Notes: generated by a model from the letters alone, not told the origin. 64,000 nt of DNA from Epiperipatus broadwayi (GCA_028023455.1 JAQFVV010000001.1:25469401-25533400); one strand, 5' to 3'. Shown: positions 49,280 to 61,668, counted from the stretch's first letter. Numbers and translations are program-made.

Positions 49280-49545
49280 TTAATAATTCAAAAAAATATA
49301 TTTAACACAGTATTCAAAATTAAATAATATATTCTTTACCAGAAGTACTTTCAATTGTTTCACTGACAATCTTTATCAACTGTTAATACAAATGTACAAA
49401 AAATAAAAACTTGCATTTTTTGTATGTTTGTATTAACAGTTGATAAAGATTGTCAGTGAAACAATTGAAAGTACTTCTGGTAAAGAATATATTATTTAAT
49501 TTTGAATACTGTGTTAAATATATTTGTTTGAATTATTATATGATT
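49280..49545. mobile_element. Palindromic PLE-tail element with two hammerhead-like motifs
   Basis: Arms of about 125 bp meet at a short centre near 49408-49412. Each arm carries the same tail sequence as 22407-22617: left motif 49335-49386 (minus), right motif 49433-49483 (plus). In both, stem I (TTAACAG/CTGGTAA), a 6-bp stem II (ATTGT[CT]/[GA]ACAAT), GAAA and palindromic AGTACT are kept. The box is TTGATAA rather than CTGATGA. Confidence 0.7.
49433..49483 (+). ncRNA. Hammerhead-like motif, right arm of palindrome
   Basis: Stem II here is ATTGTC-AGTGA-AACAAT, with one change from the 22.5-kb copy. The core differs from consensus at C3 and G8, so the fold is probable and cleavage improbable. 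Confidence 0.5.
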
Positions 49546-50217
49546 TAAAAAATACAGACATTTAATGGTTGTATATATATATATATTTGTTTATCATATA
49601 TATATATTACTTTTTTTATTACAATTCCTTTAAAGTATTTCAAAGATACTTTTTCTTATTTTGCCTTACAACTACTTATCCATTTCACTATGTATACACA
49701 TATTTTTTATCAGATAATTAATTCCTGGTAAATTGATTTGTTGTATTACAATCTCTGACTGGATTAAAATTTTCTGTTTGCAAAATAAAACATTCATGAG
49801 TTATTACATTCTATGCATGAGTATGTCTTACTATTTTCAGATCATAATCTTTAGACTAGCATTACTAGAGAGAAAACACATTGGTATTTATCAAGTCTGT
49901 GCCTCAATTATTATTTGGGAAGAGGTTGTATGCATAAATTTTTTATGACCATGGTGGAAGATATTTAAGTGATAACAAAGTATGTTTGAAGATATTTAAG
50001 TGATAACAAAGTATGTTTGAAGTTATATCATGCATTTACTTTGCTGAGAAAATAAAAAGACCAACAGAATTCATGAAATAAAATATTACTAGTCAAATGT
50101 GTGCTTATAATGAGTACTATTTTTAATCATCTACTTTTTATATATATGGTTGTGCTATTGGATGACACTGAAAATGATTAAAGAGCAAATATGAGGTATA
50201 TGCAAGTATAAAACATT
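49546..50217. other. Intergenic; 31-bp tandem duplication at 49957-50022
   Basis: Two perfect copies of GAAGATATTTAAGTGATAAC plus 11 further bases lie side by side (49957-49987, 49988-50018). Otherwise AT-rich. Confidence 0.7.
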
Positions 50218-50410
50218 TTGTTGGTGGCCTAATGGTTAGCATAACTGCCTTCCAAGCAGCTGGTTTGGGTTCGCTTCTCAGTCAACGCATTTGATGCATG
50301 AAAAAAATATTTCCATCAAAAGACTAAAAGTAAAGATCCAAGGATATTTTATTCTGTCTATTTGGTTCATAAAATTTAAAGCCCCAAGATAGTTAAGTTC
50401 AGCAGATTGC
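50218..50410 (+). mobile_element. tRNA-Gly-like SINE or tRNA pseudogene
   Basis: A good A-box TGGCCTAATGG (50225-50235), anticodon loop CTTCCAA (anticodon TCC, Gly) and B-box GGTTCGCTTCT (50269-50279) are spaced as in a tRNA. The T-arm pairs with one or two wobbles, but the acceptor stem pairs poorly. Sequence continues into an AT-rich tail with an A-run (50301-50307). It is more likely a SINE head or pseudogene than a working tRNA gene. Confidence 0.55.
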
Positions 50411-51690
50411 ACTTAAAATATTGAAACAGATATGTATAAGAATATCAGATCTACAAGAAATGATAAAAAGTAATCAACTTATTGTTTGTAAAATAGGGTA
50501 AAGAAAATGCTATCTAAAAAGTAGAGGTGAATAAAAAAATGGATTGGGAAAGATGAGATGGCTGTAGTTTATTAGAAAATCATTTTTATTTTTGTCTAGA
50601 TAAGAAAAATTGAGACAAAAATATGTCTATGTTATTATTTAAATAATACCCTATTACTCATGCTGATGTTTAAAACCAAGTATTAATTTCATATATAGAT
50701 ATTTAATATATGAAAAAATATATAAAACACAAAAATAAGATTAAAATTTTTGTAAAAGCTTCAACATTATTGTACAAGATATCTCTTAACTCTATCATAT
50801 CACAACATTAATCAATCTCAAATCATTTTCTTATTATACATGCATTTTACAAACCAATCAAGGTATCAAATGCTGAATTTTTATGCATTTGCTAATAGCT
50901 TGATGTTTTTGTCTTATCTCACTCTCTCACAAAATTGAGACTGGGTTTTATTGACTTTTAACACCTTGTGGAAGGGATGGGTAAATAATTGTTGCAGTGA
51001 AAATATATTTTCAAGATTTTTCTTTTATCAGGGCATATCACATCTTTACCATAACCACCCACAGTTTAGAATCTCAGAAAACTATTACAATGCATGCAGT
51101 TTGTGAATAACTTTACTCATAAAGTAAAATAGAAATATCAACTAGCTGAATCTTAATGCTACTTTCTATTAATATTTTGCCAATTTTGCAAATTCATTTT
51201 TGTTAATTAGTGAAAAGGTAAATAAATTTCAAACTTAATATTGTTTAAAATGTGTATCATAAAAAAATGTGTGCTTTATCACTACTCAGAACATATATAG
51301 AAGAATGAATGAGTGGTTTCTTTTCATTCCCATTTGTCAAAAATTATTTCAAAATAGATTTCATGCAGAGCTAAAATAATTAAATAATATTTATCCTTAT
51401 TAACAATATTTTTATTAGAATCAAAATTTAAAAATTCCAAGGACAATTTTTATACCTGCTACATACCATTACGCCAGTGATGGCAAAACTATGGTATGTG
51501 TGCTAAAGATGGCACATTCAAACTTTTTATTGGCATGTGAACTATTTACATATCACAATTTTTATGTATTCATGTATCACAATTTTCTATGCTTTAAATT
51601 ATTCATTATTTTTTGTATATTCCCTTGTTGTGCTTTAAACAGTATCATAAATTCACTTGCAGTCAATATTCTGTTTATTTTTATATATAT
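50411..51690. other. Intergenic, no gene recognised
   Basis: AT-rich, without recognised motifs. The frame at 51491-51694 is low-complexity. Confidence 0.55.
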
Positions 51691-51699
51691 TTAAACTCT

Positions 51700-53790
51700 T
51701 TTTACTCCATACAAGTTTTCCATCTTTCCAACTCTCTATTTTTTATTAATGCATCTATTCTTCTATCCCATTCATTGTCATGATAACACTCAACAATTCT
51801 CTAACACAATCATCCCACATTCTTATAAGTATACTGACATAAACTTTTACTCAAGTTCTGCATAGAATGCTAACTTTCTCACCCATTTTCTTGCCTGTCA
51901 GACTATTTTGGCTATTATCTTTTATTATCCATAAGTTGCAATCTACCAAACATTTTCATTTTACTTCTTGCTTCTTTCATATAAAAACTTGACCATTCCA
52001 TTTCTCCTTGAATTGTCTCCTTTGCCATTCACACATCTGCATCTAATGAATTTCTTCCCAGTTCTCTTTGTACTTTTTCTAAGTAATCTAACACTTCTTT
52101 ACTAATGCATAATGCATTGTTAGCATAAGTTAACCCTGCTACTACCACTTCTTCCATAAAATTCTAGCTACATTATATTTATTATATGAAAATACTGTTA
52201 ATTTTTTTATAAGTTTCTTTTCCTTGTTTCATTTATCAATTTTTTCTCCCATTTATCAAAGCAATTTCTCTGATTACTTAAGATGATTCCCAAATAGTTA
52301 TACCTATTCACCCCATTTAACTTTATATTCTCCAATAAAAATTCTTTCTCTTTCCCCAGTATTTATCATCATTATTTTTGATTTTTATTCACTAAATTCA
52401 ATCCCAATCTCTTTACCCACCCTTGTGCATGTCTTCAGCATAACTTCCATATCTTTTCTACTTTCTTTGCACAAGAAGCTATCATCCACAAATAAAAGAC
52501 CCAATAATGTATATACACTCCTTTTCCATCTATTAACGATATCTCTACCCTCTTTCTAGTCTTTTTATTGCTCTCTTCATTTCTCTCAAATATAACAAAA
52601 ACAAAATAGGTAACATTGGGTATCCTTGCCTTTTTCCTACCCCATTTTTAATTTTAACTAATTCTATATTTTCTAATTGATATTTATAGTAATTATTTTA
52701 ATACAATCTCTTAATAAGATCCACAAAAATTCTATTAATTCCCAAATATACTAAATTTACTCATAATCTATTTCAATATACTGAATCATATGCCTCTCTA
52801 TATTTATGAAAACCATATATAACTGTCTACATGTATTCCTAATCATATCTATAAGTTGTGTAACTACAAATAAACTATTTTCTATATGCCTATCCAATTG
52901 AAAACTTCCTTGCATTTCTCCCACTATATTATTTTTTTATCCATTTTGCAACCCTTCCAGCAAATATATATGCAAAAACTCTTATGTAACACTGATATTA
53001 TCTCTATTGGCCTATAATTGCTTAACTTTCTATGATCCTTACCCTTTCCTTTAAATAGTAGCTTTACTCATATTATTCCAGCTATCTGGAAATTTTCTAT
53101 TCTGTGCCATCTTATTAATGCATGATAACAGGTTTAATTTTGCCCTGTTTCCTAAATTCATCACCATTTAAACCTTTTACCTTTTCACTTTTCAATTTCT
53201 TCCCTGCCTCATTCATTCTCTATAAACCTAATATTTCCATTAGCATGTGCTTTCATATTTTCTATCATGCTGTCCTTCACATCTAACATCTTTTTTATAT
53301 TCATTATATATTTATTTAAGATTATCTCTAATTTTTCTATAGAGTTATACTCTATTCCCTCATCATCTAGTAATATATTTATCTCTCCTTTGCATTCTTT
53401 CTTTTTAATATATTTCCAAATTTTTTTATTCCCATCCCTTCCACTTTTTAATATCCTCCTACAATTTACTATTTAATTTCATTCTCTCTCTATAATTATC
53501 TATTTTAGCCAACTTTTTTAAAATACTTTTCCCTTTTAACATTAACATCTTTTCCACATTTTTTGTTTTTATATATTCCCTGCATGATTTTTTTCTTTTT
53601 TATACTTTTATTAACTCTCATTTTTCTATTACTTTTCATCTTCTGAATATTCTCACCTAAGATCTTAGTTGCCACTTTTTCTGCTTCACCACAGAAGTCC
53701 TTATATTCATCTCCAACAAACTCTTCCATGATTTCTTTTATTTTTACTTTATATTCTTCTAACTTATTCTTATCATTCATTCTCCATCCA
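51700..53790 (-). pseudogene. Old LINE reverse transcriptase relic
   Basis: Minus-strand pieces line up in LINE order. 53505-53780 encodes a charged linker (MNDKNKLEEYKVKIKEIMEE). Further on come an RT motif GKRQGYPMLPILFLLYL (near 52620) and the catalytic FVDDSFLCKE box (near 52480), followed by GKEIGIEFSE and a KIMMIN-like strand. Stops and frameshifts are frequent. The motif set differs from the RTE copies in this window, so it is a second LINE family whose clade cannot be assigned. Confidence 0.72.
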
Positions 53791-54350
53791 TATAGTAACT
53801 AATACGAGCTCCAGTATTAGCCCTGGAAAAGAACGAATGGCTTTTACTAAGTTTTTTTGTTTATAAAGGATTGACATAAACAACATTAGCCAGATAACCA
53901 ATTTTAATCAATATAGATATATATTGTAAAATAATTAGTAAAATTTTTTCATTCTGAAGAAAAAATTCATCTCATTTTGAAATAATATAAACAAAAAAAA
54001 AACTTCTTTATGCAAGAAGTTAGATAAAAATTGTTAATTTTCAAATTATTATTAAGTATTATAAATTTTCTTTCATTTTATATTTTATTACAACTTATAA
54101 TTTTTATGTTGTCTTTTAATTTTAAAAAATGATATAATTTATTCCAGTTTTATTTGTCAAGGATTTTTGGCTTTTGTGAGCTTTAATATATTATCATTTT
54201 TTATGCTGTGGACATGTTATATGCTAACACTTTTACATGTTAGAATAAAATGTTAAAGTATTTACACACATAGTCTTCTTCATCATGGCACTATTAGTCA
54301 GTTAAATAACTCCCTAAAAAAATTAATCCATGCAAATATCACTTATTTAG
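53791..54350. other. Intergenic, no gene recognised
   Basis: AT-rich stretch between the LINE relic and the solo ribozyme element. Confidence 0.5.
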
Positions 54351-54363
54351 AATATTCTAGTAT

Positions 54364-54616
54364 AAAAAAAACAAAATCAAGTTAAAAACTTGTTAATGCT
54401 TGTATTTATGTCAACAGATGGCGTTCTACCAAAAACACCATCAAGCGTATTTCGTTTACATAAATGTCAGAGAATGCATTCACTATCTCTAACTTTAATT
54501 CCACTTTCAGATCATGACTTCAAGCTATTTGCTATCGTCAGTGAAAGACAGGAATAAGAACTAGATCTAAACAAAATACGCTTGACGGTGTTTTTGGTAG
54601 AACGCCATCTGTTGTT
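54364..54616 (-). mobile_element. Solo retrozyme-like element with target duplication
   Basis: 253 bp flanked by a perfect 13-bp direct repeat AATATTCTAGTAT (54351-54363 and 54617-54629). Read on the minus strand it has a 46-bp arm, a hammerhead, the complementary arm, and the hairpin CAAGTTTTTAACTTG followed by a T-run. The hammerhead and 3' end match the tandem array at 38-40 kb, but the roughly 220-bp array body is absent and the left inverted arm (54569-54614) is not seen in array units. It proves that this ribozyme family is mobile. Confidence 0.85.
54498..54555 (-). ncRNA. Hammerhead ribozyme in the solo element
   Basis: On the minus strand: CTGACGA (54535-54541), stem II AGC/GCT, GAAG in place of GAAA (A15.1 to G, still able to wobble-pair), stem III TCATGA core, AUC cleavage triplet, stem I CTTTCA/TGAAAG and outer ATTCC/GGAAT. 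Nearly identical to the array ribozymes. Confidence 0.75.
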
Positions 54617-54736
54617 AATATTCTAGTATGTAATTAACTTATTCATTCAGTATACTGAATGTTTACTATAGTAAATAGGAGAATTTGATGTTAGGATTTT
54701 TAATTTATATTCATACTCCACTCCAACTCAAAAAAC

Positions 54737-54985
54737 TGGTACACATGTTAAATAGGTAAATGATCCCAACATACATATTTTCTGCAGAACCAGCACTCAT
54801 CAAATGGGCCAGATCATAATCTTCCACACCTATATACAATCAGTGCTCATATATAATCAGTGGTCAGCTAAGTATTGATTGTGTATATATATATATATGG
54901 AAGATTATGATCTGATGCCAACTGATAAGTGCTAGTTCTGCACAAAATACGTATGTTGGGGATCATTTATCAATTTCACATGTGT
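54737..54985. repeat. Head-to-head pair of hammerhead SINE copies
   Basis: Left arm 54737-54826 (minus) and right arm 54898-54985 (plus) are reverse complements, separated by about 70 bp ending in (TA)n. Both carry the hammerhead half of the SINE seen at 5915. The left box is TTGATGA and the right is CTGATAA with AAAA for GAAA. Both have G at the cleavage site, so neither should cleave. The right copy continues into the tRNA-like half, to about 55045. Confidence 0.7.
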
Positions 54986-55079
54986 ATCGGTTGTTTGAGA
55001 TGTAGTGGAGGATGAATATATACTTAAAATCCAAAGTTCAAATCTTTCTATTTAATATTCTATGTAAAATAATATATAT

Positions 55080-57719
55080 TGTAATGGTCGCAGCCTGCGT
55101 CTCTATACGCATTGAGCATGACATGCATTTTCTAACATCGAGCAGCAATTAAGAAATATTCAAAGGCATCCAAAATATACATTACTATAATCATACCTTT
55201 GAAAGGTCCATTTACTGCAACCTTTGCGCGCCACCTTAAGAAAGAGATTGCTCCCCTCCCCAAGGGATATTATCATGTAATTAATACAAAGTTATAATCT
55301 CTTATATTTTTTTTATTATATATAAAATCAATAGAAAAGTGAATGCCTAACGAATGATTCCTGATCCCGGTAAGTTTAATCCCTGACTAGCTCAATCAAC
55401 TCATGATCTCGAGATGGTGGTTTGTTGCTTCATTAACAGAAAAGGTCAAACAATAATATCATTATCAAATACACAGCACTACGCCATATTTTAAAATTAG
55501 ATGTTAAATTTATTAAGCCCTCTATGATTCTATAAATATTTACAGAATAAAGAAGAGAATACACACACACACACATAAATGATATTAATTAAAATTCCAG
55601 CGTATAAATAAATTTTAAATAGTTTCATAAATGGGAAAGGAATGGTCTGAAATTCTCCCCTGCTTACACTTTAAACCCAAAACATGGAATAAATTACTTA
55701 TACAAAAACAATGTGTATTGGCCATGATATGCATGTGTTTCATAATAATAAAAAAAATGATTTAGCCACGAGTTAATGATATTTGAATCTTAAACGTTCC
55801 ATAATATGAGTCCTGCACGTGGTGGACAATAATAATTATTTGGAACACTTTCTAACACATTTTTATTCCTTATGGAAACAATCCTGCACATAGCGGATGG
55901 AATAAATTTACAAGGGGAACAAACTCCTGCTAAACTGCAATTTGAATCTTAAAAGTTCCATAATAGAAGTCCTGCACATGGCGGACAATAATAATTATTT
56001 GGAACACTTTCCTACACACTTTTATTCCTTATGAAAACTATCCTGCATGTAGCGGATGGAATAAATTTACTCTTATTACAAGGCGAAACACATACATCCA
56101 ATGACCAAACCACCCAATTATTTCTATTTAACTATTTTGAAATATTTCCGATACTCCAGTGAATTACATGTACCTTTATGTTAAAATTACAAAAGAAATA
56201 TTTATAACTGAATTACACAATTCATTGGTTCGTTTAATAATAGCAATATTAATAAAATAACGAATTACTAGTAATAAGACACAAAAAGAGATATAAAAAC
56301 ATAAACAATACTTCCCGAAGGCTTCGTTCTTGTCCGGGCTAGGATTTTGAGGGCAATATATATCTGCTGTGCAGGTGATTACTTAATAGGGCTTCAATGG
56401 AGGTTGGAAAATTGTCCATAGCAGCTACACTTTAAGAAATAGAAAGTCACATCACTGGATGGCTATGTAGGTCTTCGAGTGGTGCGAATGTACCGAACTT
56501 GGTTTCCTACTCCATGTTCATTGCTGTATCATGAATAAATCTTGATTCCATTCTCTTAGTGATATAAAACATTAGCTTAAATTTCAATTGTATTTTTCTT
56601 TCTCAGTCAATGAATATCATATTTCTTGGTCTGCACCTTTTAAAATAGTTCAGCTATTAATAACTCTTCCACTTGTTCAGCATTTCGAAAAAATATTTTT
56701 TAAACTCATAATTCTGCTTTTCCGTCAGTACACTCTGAAAACTATACTGCTAACTCAAAGTGAACGGGTAAGAGTGCCCGTGAGTATCAATGAATATAAC
56801 CCAGCTAACTAATTAAATTTCACCTGACCAGCCTTTATATATCCCCCCCCCCATTACAGGGTGTATTCTCTCATCCCCTCCACAAGTTATTGCTTTTACA
56901 TTTCTGTTTTTAATTAAATTATTAATCCCTGTTTTTAATTACTTAAGTCCAAACAATGGATTTAATTTTAGCTATCTGCTTGGAAAAAATTTGTCTTATG
57001 ATAACTTTATCTTTTAATTAATTTCAGAATTTCACAGAGCATTTAAATTCCAATCCCTTGATTTCTTTAAACAATAAAATAAAATCACATATATTTAATT
57101 AAATAATTTTGAGTAGGTGTCAAGCCGAATGACCACTGATACAATTTCTACATTTTCCCCCAAAAACATTATACAATATCAAAAAAAAAAACATTATACA
57201 ATAAAAGAAAGAGGTCATTGGCTTGGCTGCGGTCATGAACATTAAGTTCTAAAAAAAAAAAATATAAAACTTAAGCTGTATACTTGTCACATAAAAATTG
57301 TTTTTAAGTTTTCCAAAAAGAATATTCAACAAGCAACAGAAAAAAAAAATACAACATTTGAGAATCTAAAATAAAATCAAAATAAAACATGTTTACTGTT
57401 GGGTTACTTGCAAATACATTTCAGTTTCCCCGCAATAATTTCTTTAATGCCCTACCATATTTATTCACATCATAAATAAAAAAAAAAATATAGCATTTAT
57501 TAACAGCAAAATACATATTTACATGTGGTGTCCGCATTTGTTTATTTATAAGCGTATTATCACCATTCATCCTATTTGTTTACAATATATTGTGTGTGTA
57601 AGCAACAGAGAAAATATACCTGCACAGACCATCCCTTTTATTATAATATGTACATTTGTTTGGGCTGCAACTATGCTTGCAGCCATCTTTGTGGCAGTCG
57701 TTTAAGACTGACTGTCACA
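55080..57719. mobile_element. Candidate solo LTR (about 2.6 kb)
   Basis: Begins TGTAATGGTCGCAG and ends GACTGACTGTCACA, flanked by TATAT on both sides. Read on the minus strand it starts TGTGACAG, close to the TGTAACAG of the gypsy-type LTRs at 41.6 and 46.5 kb. It has higher sequence complexity than its flanks, no pol motifs, and an internal duplication (55784-56080). Strand and class are uncertain. Confidence 0.4.
55784..56080. repeat. Internal tandem duplication in the candidate LTR
   Basis: Two blocks of about 160 bp share TTTGAATCTTAAA, GTTCCATAATA, GTCCTGCAC, GGACAATAATAATTATTTGG, TTTTATTCCTTATG and AGCGGATGGAATAAATTTAC, with a few differences. Confidence 0.8.
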
Positions 57720-58199
57720 ATATATATATATGCAAAGCAAAACTTTTTTTTCGTTTTTTATAAACCAACCAATTCCTTTCAAGATTTATTTTAATTTTTA
57801 TTTGATTCAATAAAACAAATAAACAAATCTTTTATAATTAAATTATTTTAAACTGTATCTCATCAATAGTAGTGGTACAAATTCACGTTTAACATGTTCT
57901 GAAAGAAAGGCACAAAACAAAATACTGTAATAATAACGATTGCACAAAATTTATATAACATGTACTCACAATATTGAGAACTAAAAGAATTAGCGTCCTA
58001 TACATTAATTTTTTTAATTGTACATTTTAAATATTGACTTTCATTTCATCTTTTTTTTTAAAATTCAGAATCTATTTAGAGTACTAAAAAATTTTTGAAA
58101 CAAAGAATAAAAAGTTTAAGTAATTAATTAATTAATTAATTTTAAAAATAAATGCAATAAGAGCTTCTATTTTAATCTATTTTACTAAAGTAATTTATT
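57720..58199. other. Intergenic, no gene recognised
   Basis: AT-rich, including an ATTA tetranucleotide run near 58122-58140. Confidence 0.5.
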
Positions 58200-58214
58200 A
58201 AACTAAAATAAGAT

Positions 58215-58740
58215 AAAATAAATCAATTGAATAAGCAAAAAGAAATGCATCTTGGGGTCATTTGTTTTTTAACATATGTTTATTTATAAATTTTAAGAAT
58301 GTATGATGGAGTGGAAGTTATTAAAGTACAGCTATAAAAGATATTGCATATACAAAAAGAGAATTAAAAAGCAGATATATTAACCCTTAATTGAGGTTTA
58401 AAATTTATATTTAAGCTAGGACTAATCTCTGGTTTTTGATAAATGATTGCAGATAATTATTAATGTATTTATTAAGAGTGGATTGTGTCAAAGTTGTGAG
58501 TGAAGTAAGTTTGGCACCTATAAATCAAAATATAATACTGTACTATTGATAAATACTGAATATATGAAAGTGCAACATGGGACAACTAATGAGTGCTGGT
58601 TCAATGGGAACTGCATCTTGAGGTCATTTATTTTTAATGTATCTTTATTCATAATGTTACAAAAATGTGTGACAGTGTGGAGGTTATAAAGCACATTTAT
58701 AAAAAAAAAACCCAAATGGTTTTCTAGTTTTCTCATAGTA
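58215..58740 (+). repeat. Two decayed copies related to the hammerhead SINE
   Basis: Blocks 58235-58340 and 58608-58705 share GCATCTTGgGGTCATTTgTTTTTaA and ATGGAG/GTGGAGG-type segments. Upstream of the second block, CAACTAATGAGTGCTGGTTC resembles the hammerhead CAACTGATGAGTGCTGGTTC of the SINE with a broken core. The first block keeps GAAATGCATCTTGG, a GAAA plus palindrome. Too decayed to cleave. Confidence 0.4.
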
Positions 58741-59338
58741 AAGACTTTTATCTTTCTTTATAGCTATCAATGCAAACATGAATAATTATTGAGCCTCAAA
58801 TACCACTGGTAACTATGTTGTTACCTTATTTATTTCTAGATGTGAGCATTAATAAGTGAGGAACACTTTTGAAATATTCATCTAGCATTTCTCTTTAATT
58901 AATGACTTAAATTATTGAAACATTCTAGGATTTTGACTACAAGGCAAACCCAATAAAATAATTGAACTAATGGCGAGTTCCTGAGGAATATTCTTAATTC
59001 ACGGATTTGGATAATAGAATATAGTAATCAAAATCCTTATTTGCAATTAAATTAGCTCTATGATTATTTGATTGATTATTTATGCTTCCATAGATGAATC
59101 TAGAATAGACTGATGTATAGTAGATTAGTGCTGTCAAAGCATATTTTAAATATAATCCAGAAGAATCATGGGATTTCTTATTTAGATATATTAATAAAAA
59201 CTCATCAAAAATAAAAATAATGAATCCAATATGCTGTTCTTTCAAATATATATATATATATATAACAATTAATGATAAAATCAATATTATATATATATAT
59301 ATATATAACAATTAATGATAAAATCAATATTATATTTT
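58741..59338. other. Intergenic; short tandem duplication at 59247-59333
   Basis: TA-rich blocks followed by ACAATTAATGATAAAATCAA occur twice (59265-59284 and 59309-59328), right at the 3' end of the PLE fragment. Confidence 0.6.
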
Positions 59339-59396
59339 AAATTCTTTAGAAGCGCTTTCAATTACATAGTAAACCTCATCAGCTTTAACAGAATTT
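59339..59396 (-). ncRNA. Hammerhead ribozyme at PLE 3' end (intact core)
   Basis: On the minus strand: AAATTCT...AG / CT...AGAATTT stem I with an internal loop, exact CTGATGA box, stem II TTAC/GTAA around TAT, GAAA, palindromic stem III AGCGCT and U at the cleavage position. PLEs are known to carry such motifs in their terminal repeats. Stem II has one mismatch compared with the 62.5-kb copy. Confidence 0.72.
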
Positions 59397-59805
59397 CAAT
59401 TTTTTTTAAACTTAATATTATGTAAATTTCTATAAGTTGTGTATGGCCATATTTGCAACTTGCCTATTAATAATTATCATCCTTATATTTATCTATTAAA
59501 ATTGCCTCTTTACTTTTCCTCTTTTTATGATTCCTTTTTTCCATTAATATTTTTATTCATTACTATTAAATGGAAACCTATAATTACAAGTTTTTTCATG
59601 ATCAAAGGATATTGAAGCTGTATTAAATTGACTATTTACATTATTTTTAATCTGATTATATAATCATTGATGCTCGGTCAGTCTTTTTTCCACAGAACAT
59701 CTTGATTTACCGATATATAATTTTCGACATCAACATGAAATCTGACAAATTATATTACTTCTTTGCAATTTAGGATTTATACTTTTAGAATTACATCTGG
59801 GTCTC
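59339..59805 (-). pseudogene. Penelope-like element 3' end (GIY-YIG plus hammerhead)
   Basis: Reverse complement of the 3' end of the PLE at 61000-62600, about 470 bp. It includes residues matching the QISC.C..LYIG start of the GIY-YIG nuclease (near 59720-59760), the ASIFFDHEK region and the KKRKSKEAI tail. Stops are present. It is 5'-truncated at about 59805, giving a head-to-head arrangement with the longer copy 1.2 kb away. Confidence 0.8.
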
Positions 59806-60999
59806 TTTTTATGCGGACTTATTTAACACAATTTTGAAGTTACGCGATTCATGTTTCACTGGAAGTCGAACTCCGATAATGCGCTATTACTTTAAATAAT
59901 AAATTTTGCGCACTTATGCTATATTGAAAGTAATAGCACATTATTGGAATTCGACTTTCATCTTAGTAATTTCAATATTTTCAGTGCTTTATAATAGTAA
60001 GATTTTATGCAATAATGAAATTAAAATCATGATTTTCACATTTTATGTATACACACATTAAATTTTACAAGATTATAATGTAAATTTGCTTCAAACATTG
60101 TGCGTGTTAATTTTGCATTTTAAATCACATTTTGTTTTTGCTTTTTAAAAAAGAATGTAATCAATTATTAATCATTTAGTGTCCACAAGTTTATTTTTAA
60201 AAGGTGAGAAATAGCAGTGGGCACAATTAAATTTGACAATTAAAATCTGATTTTGAATTGTAAATAACAATTTAAAAATTACTTATGGTGACTTAAAATT
60301 AATGTGATGTGAAATTTGATTTTTAAACGGAATTGAAAATTAAAAAATTAAAGGCAAAAATAAAAATTTAATTTTTAGTTGTTAGTTTCATAAACAATTA
60401 ATAAAATCCTCATCTCAAAGATTAATTACTAATTATGTTGTCACCAGAAAACCATTGACACAACATGAGTGTGAAGTTGGCGCTAGTTGTATTTCAGCAA
60501 ATAGCGATAATATTTAAAACATGTATAAAAAAATGTAAAATACTGTACTGTAAATTATGCATAAAAATATATTATTTTGAATAAAATTAAATAGTATAGT
60601 TAAAAAAAGTTTGTCTTGTATAAATTTTTTTCAAATTTGAAATTTTTTATTAGTCATATTTTATATCCTTATTTTTTTTTTTTTGCACGAATTTTAAAGT
60701 AATTTTATGTTGGTGCTTTGCTTTTACACGAATTTTGAAAAATCACAGACCACATCCCCCCTTTTTCAATGTAAGTTATGTCTATTTTTGCATGATTTCA
60801 TTTGCGGATGTTTTCTGAGGAACCTATCTATCGTGTAAACCGAGACCCAAGTGTATTAATCAATCGATTAACATTTGGAGGAACACAAAATGAAATATTA
60901 TACTTTTCTTTAAATATATTCTTAATTAATTAGATTGCATGTTATTTACAAATGGCATAGATATTCATTTTTTATTATCTAAGGTAACACTGCAAACTC
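59806..60999. other. Spacer between the inverted PLE copies
   Basis: AT-rich, no ORF. CTGGGTCTC near 59808 and its complement GAGACCCAAG near 60843 lie close to both edges, so this about 1-kb block may be bounded by inverted sequences. Nothing else was recognised. Confidence 0.4.
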
Positions 61000-61084
61000 T
61001 TTTCTTATTATTAAATGAATTTACTGTATGCAAAATTTGGTTTTTATTATAACCAATTGATGATCGATTTTGGTGGATCATTTA

Positions 61085-61640
61085 TGTATAAAACAGCTAA
61101 ATATATTGGTAAATTGTTATAAGATATGTTGGGTTTTGGAAGATATACAATTGCATCTTCTTATGTATTTGTTGATAAAATTAAAAGTATAAAAATAAAT
61201 GATAATGATTTGTTAACTTCATTGGATGTAACGGAATTATATGGATCAATTGATAATCTTGAATCTATAAGTTTAATTGAAATTGAACTAATTAATATGA
61301 CTGTAAATAAACATTTGATAAATTTTATTATTGAATCACTAAAATTTATAAGTGATAATATTATTGCAACATATAATGATAAGTTTTATAAAATGAGTAA
61401 AGGATGGCCAATGGCATTACATATGGTTGCACAAATTTGTAATTTTACATTGTCAAAAATATAAAGATATTATATTTAATTTTTATAATTTTGAAAATAT
61501 TAAAATTTATACTAGATATGTTGATGATGTTTTTGTTTATGGTTCTCACAACATTATCAATGTTTTTTATATAATCTGAATAATTTAAACAATTAAAAAT
61601 GGACTAAACCTTAAAACATCACATGATTACTCTGTCTTGC
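61085..61640 (+). pseudogene. PLE reverse transcriptase (partial, frameshifted)
   Basis: Begins near MYKTAKYIGKLL (one in-frame stop). The frame 61126-61464 has LLTSLDVTELYGSI (RT motif A) and KGWPMALHMVAQICNFTL (motif B region). In another frame, YTRYVDDVFVYG (61506-61541) supplies the catalytic YVDD. It then breaks up before the endonuclease. It would prime DNA synthesis at the target, but frameshifts inactivate it. Confidence 0.85.
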
Positions 61641-61668
61641 TTAGAGTGGCACTACTGTACGGAGAGTC

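Noticed and set aside
50218-50290. Functional tRNA-Gly(TCC) gene
   Set aside because: A- and B-boxes and anticodon loop are good, but the acceptor stem pairs poorly and no T-run terminator follows directly; SINE head or pseudogene is more likely.
57523-57794. Two overlapping short frames near the end of the candidate LTR
   Set aside because: Short, hydrophobic, without motifs, and inside probable LTR sequence.
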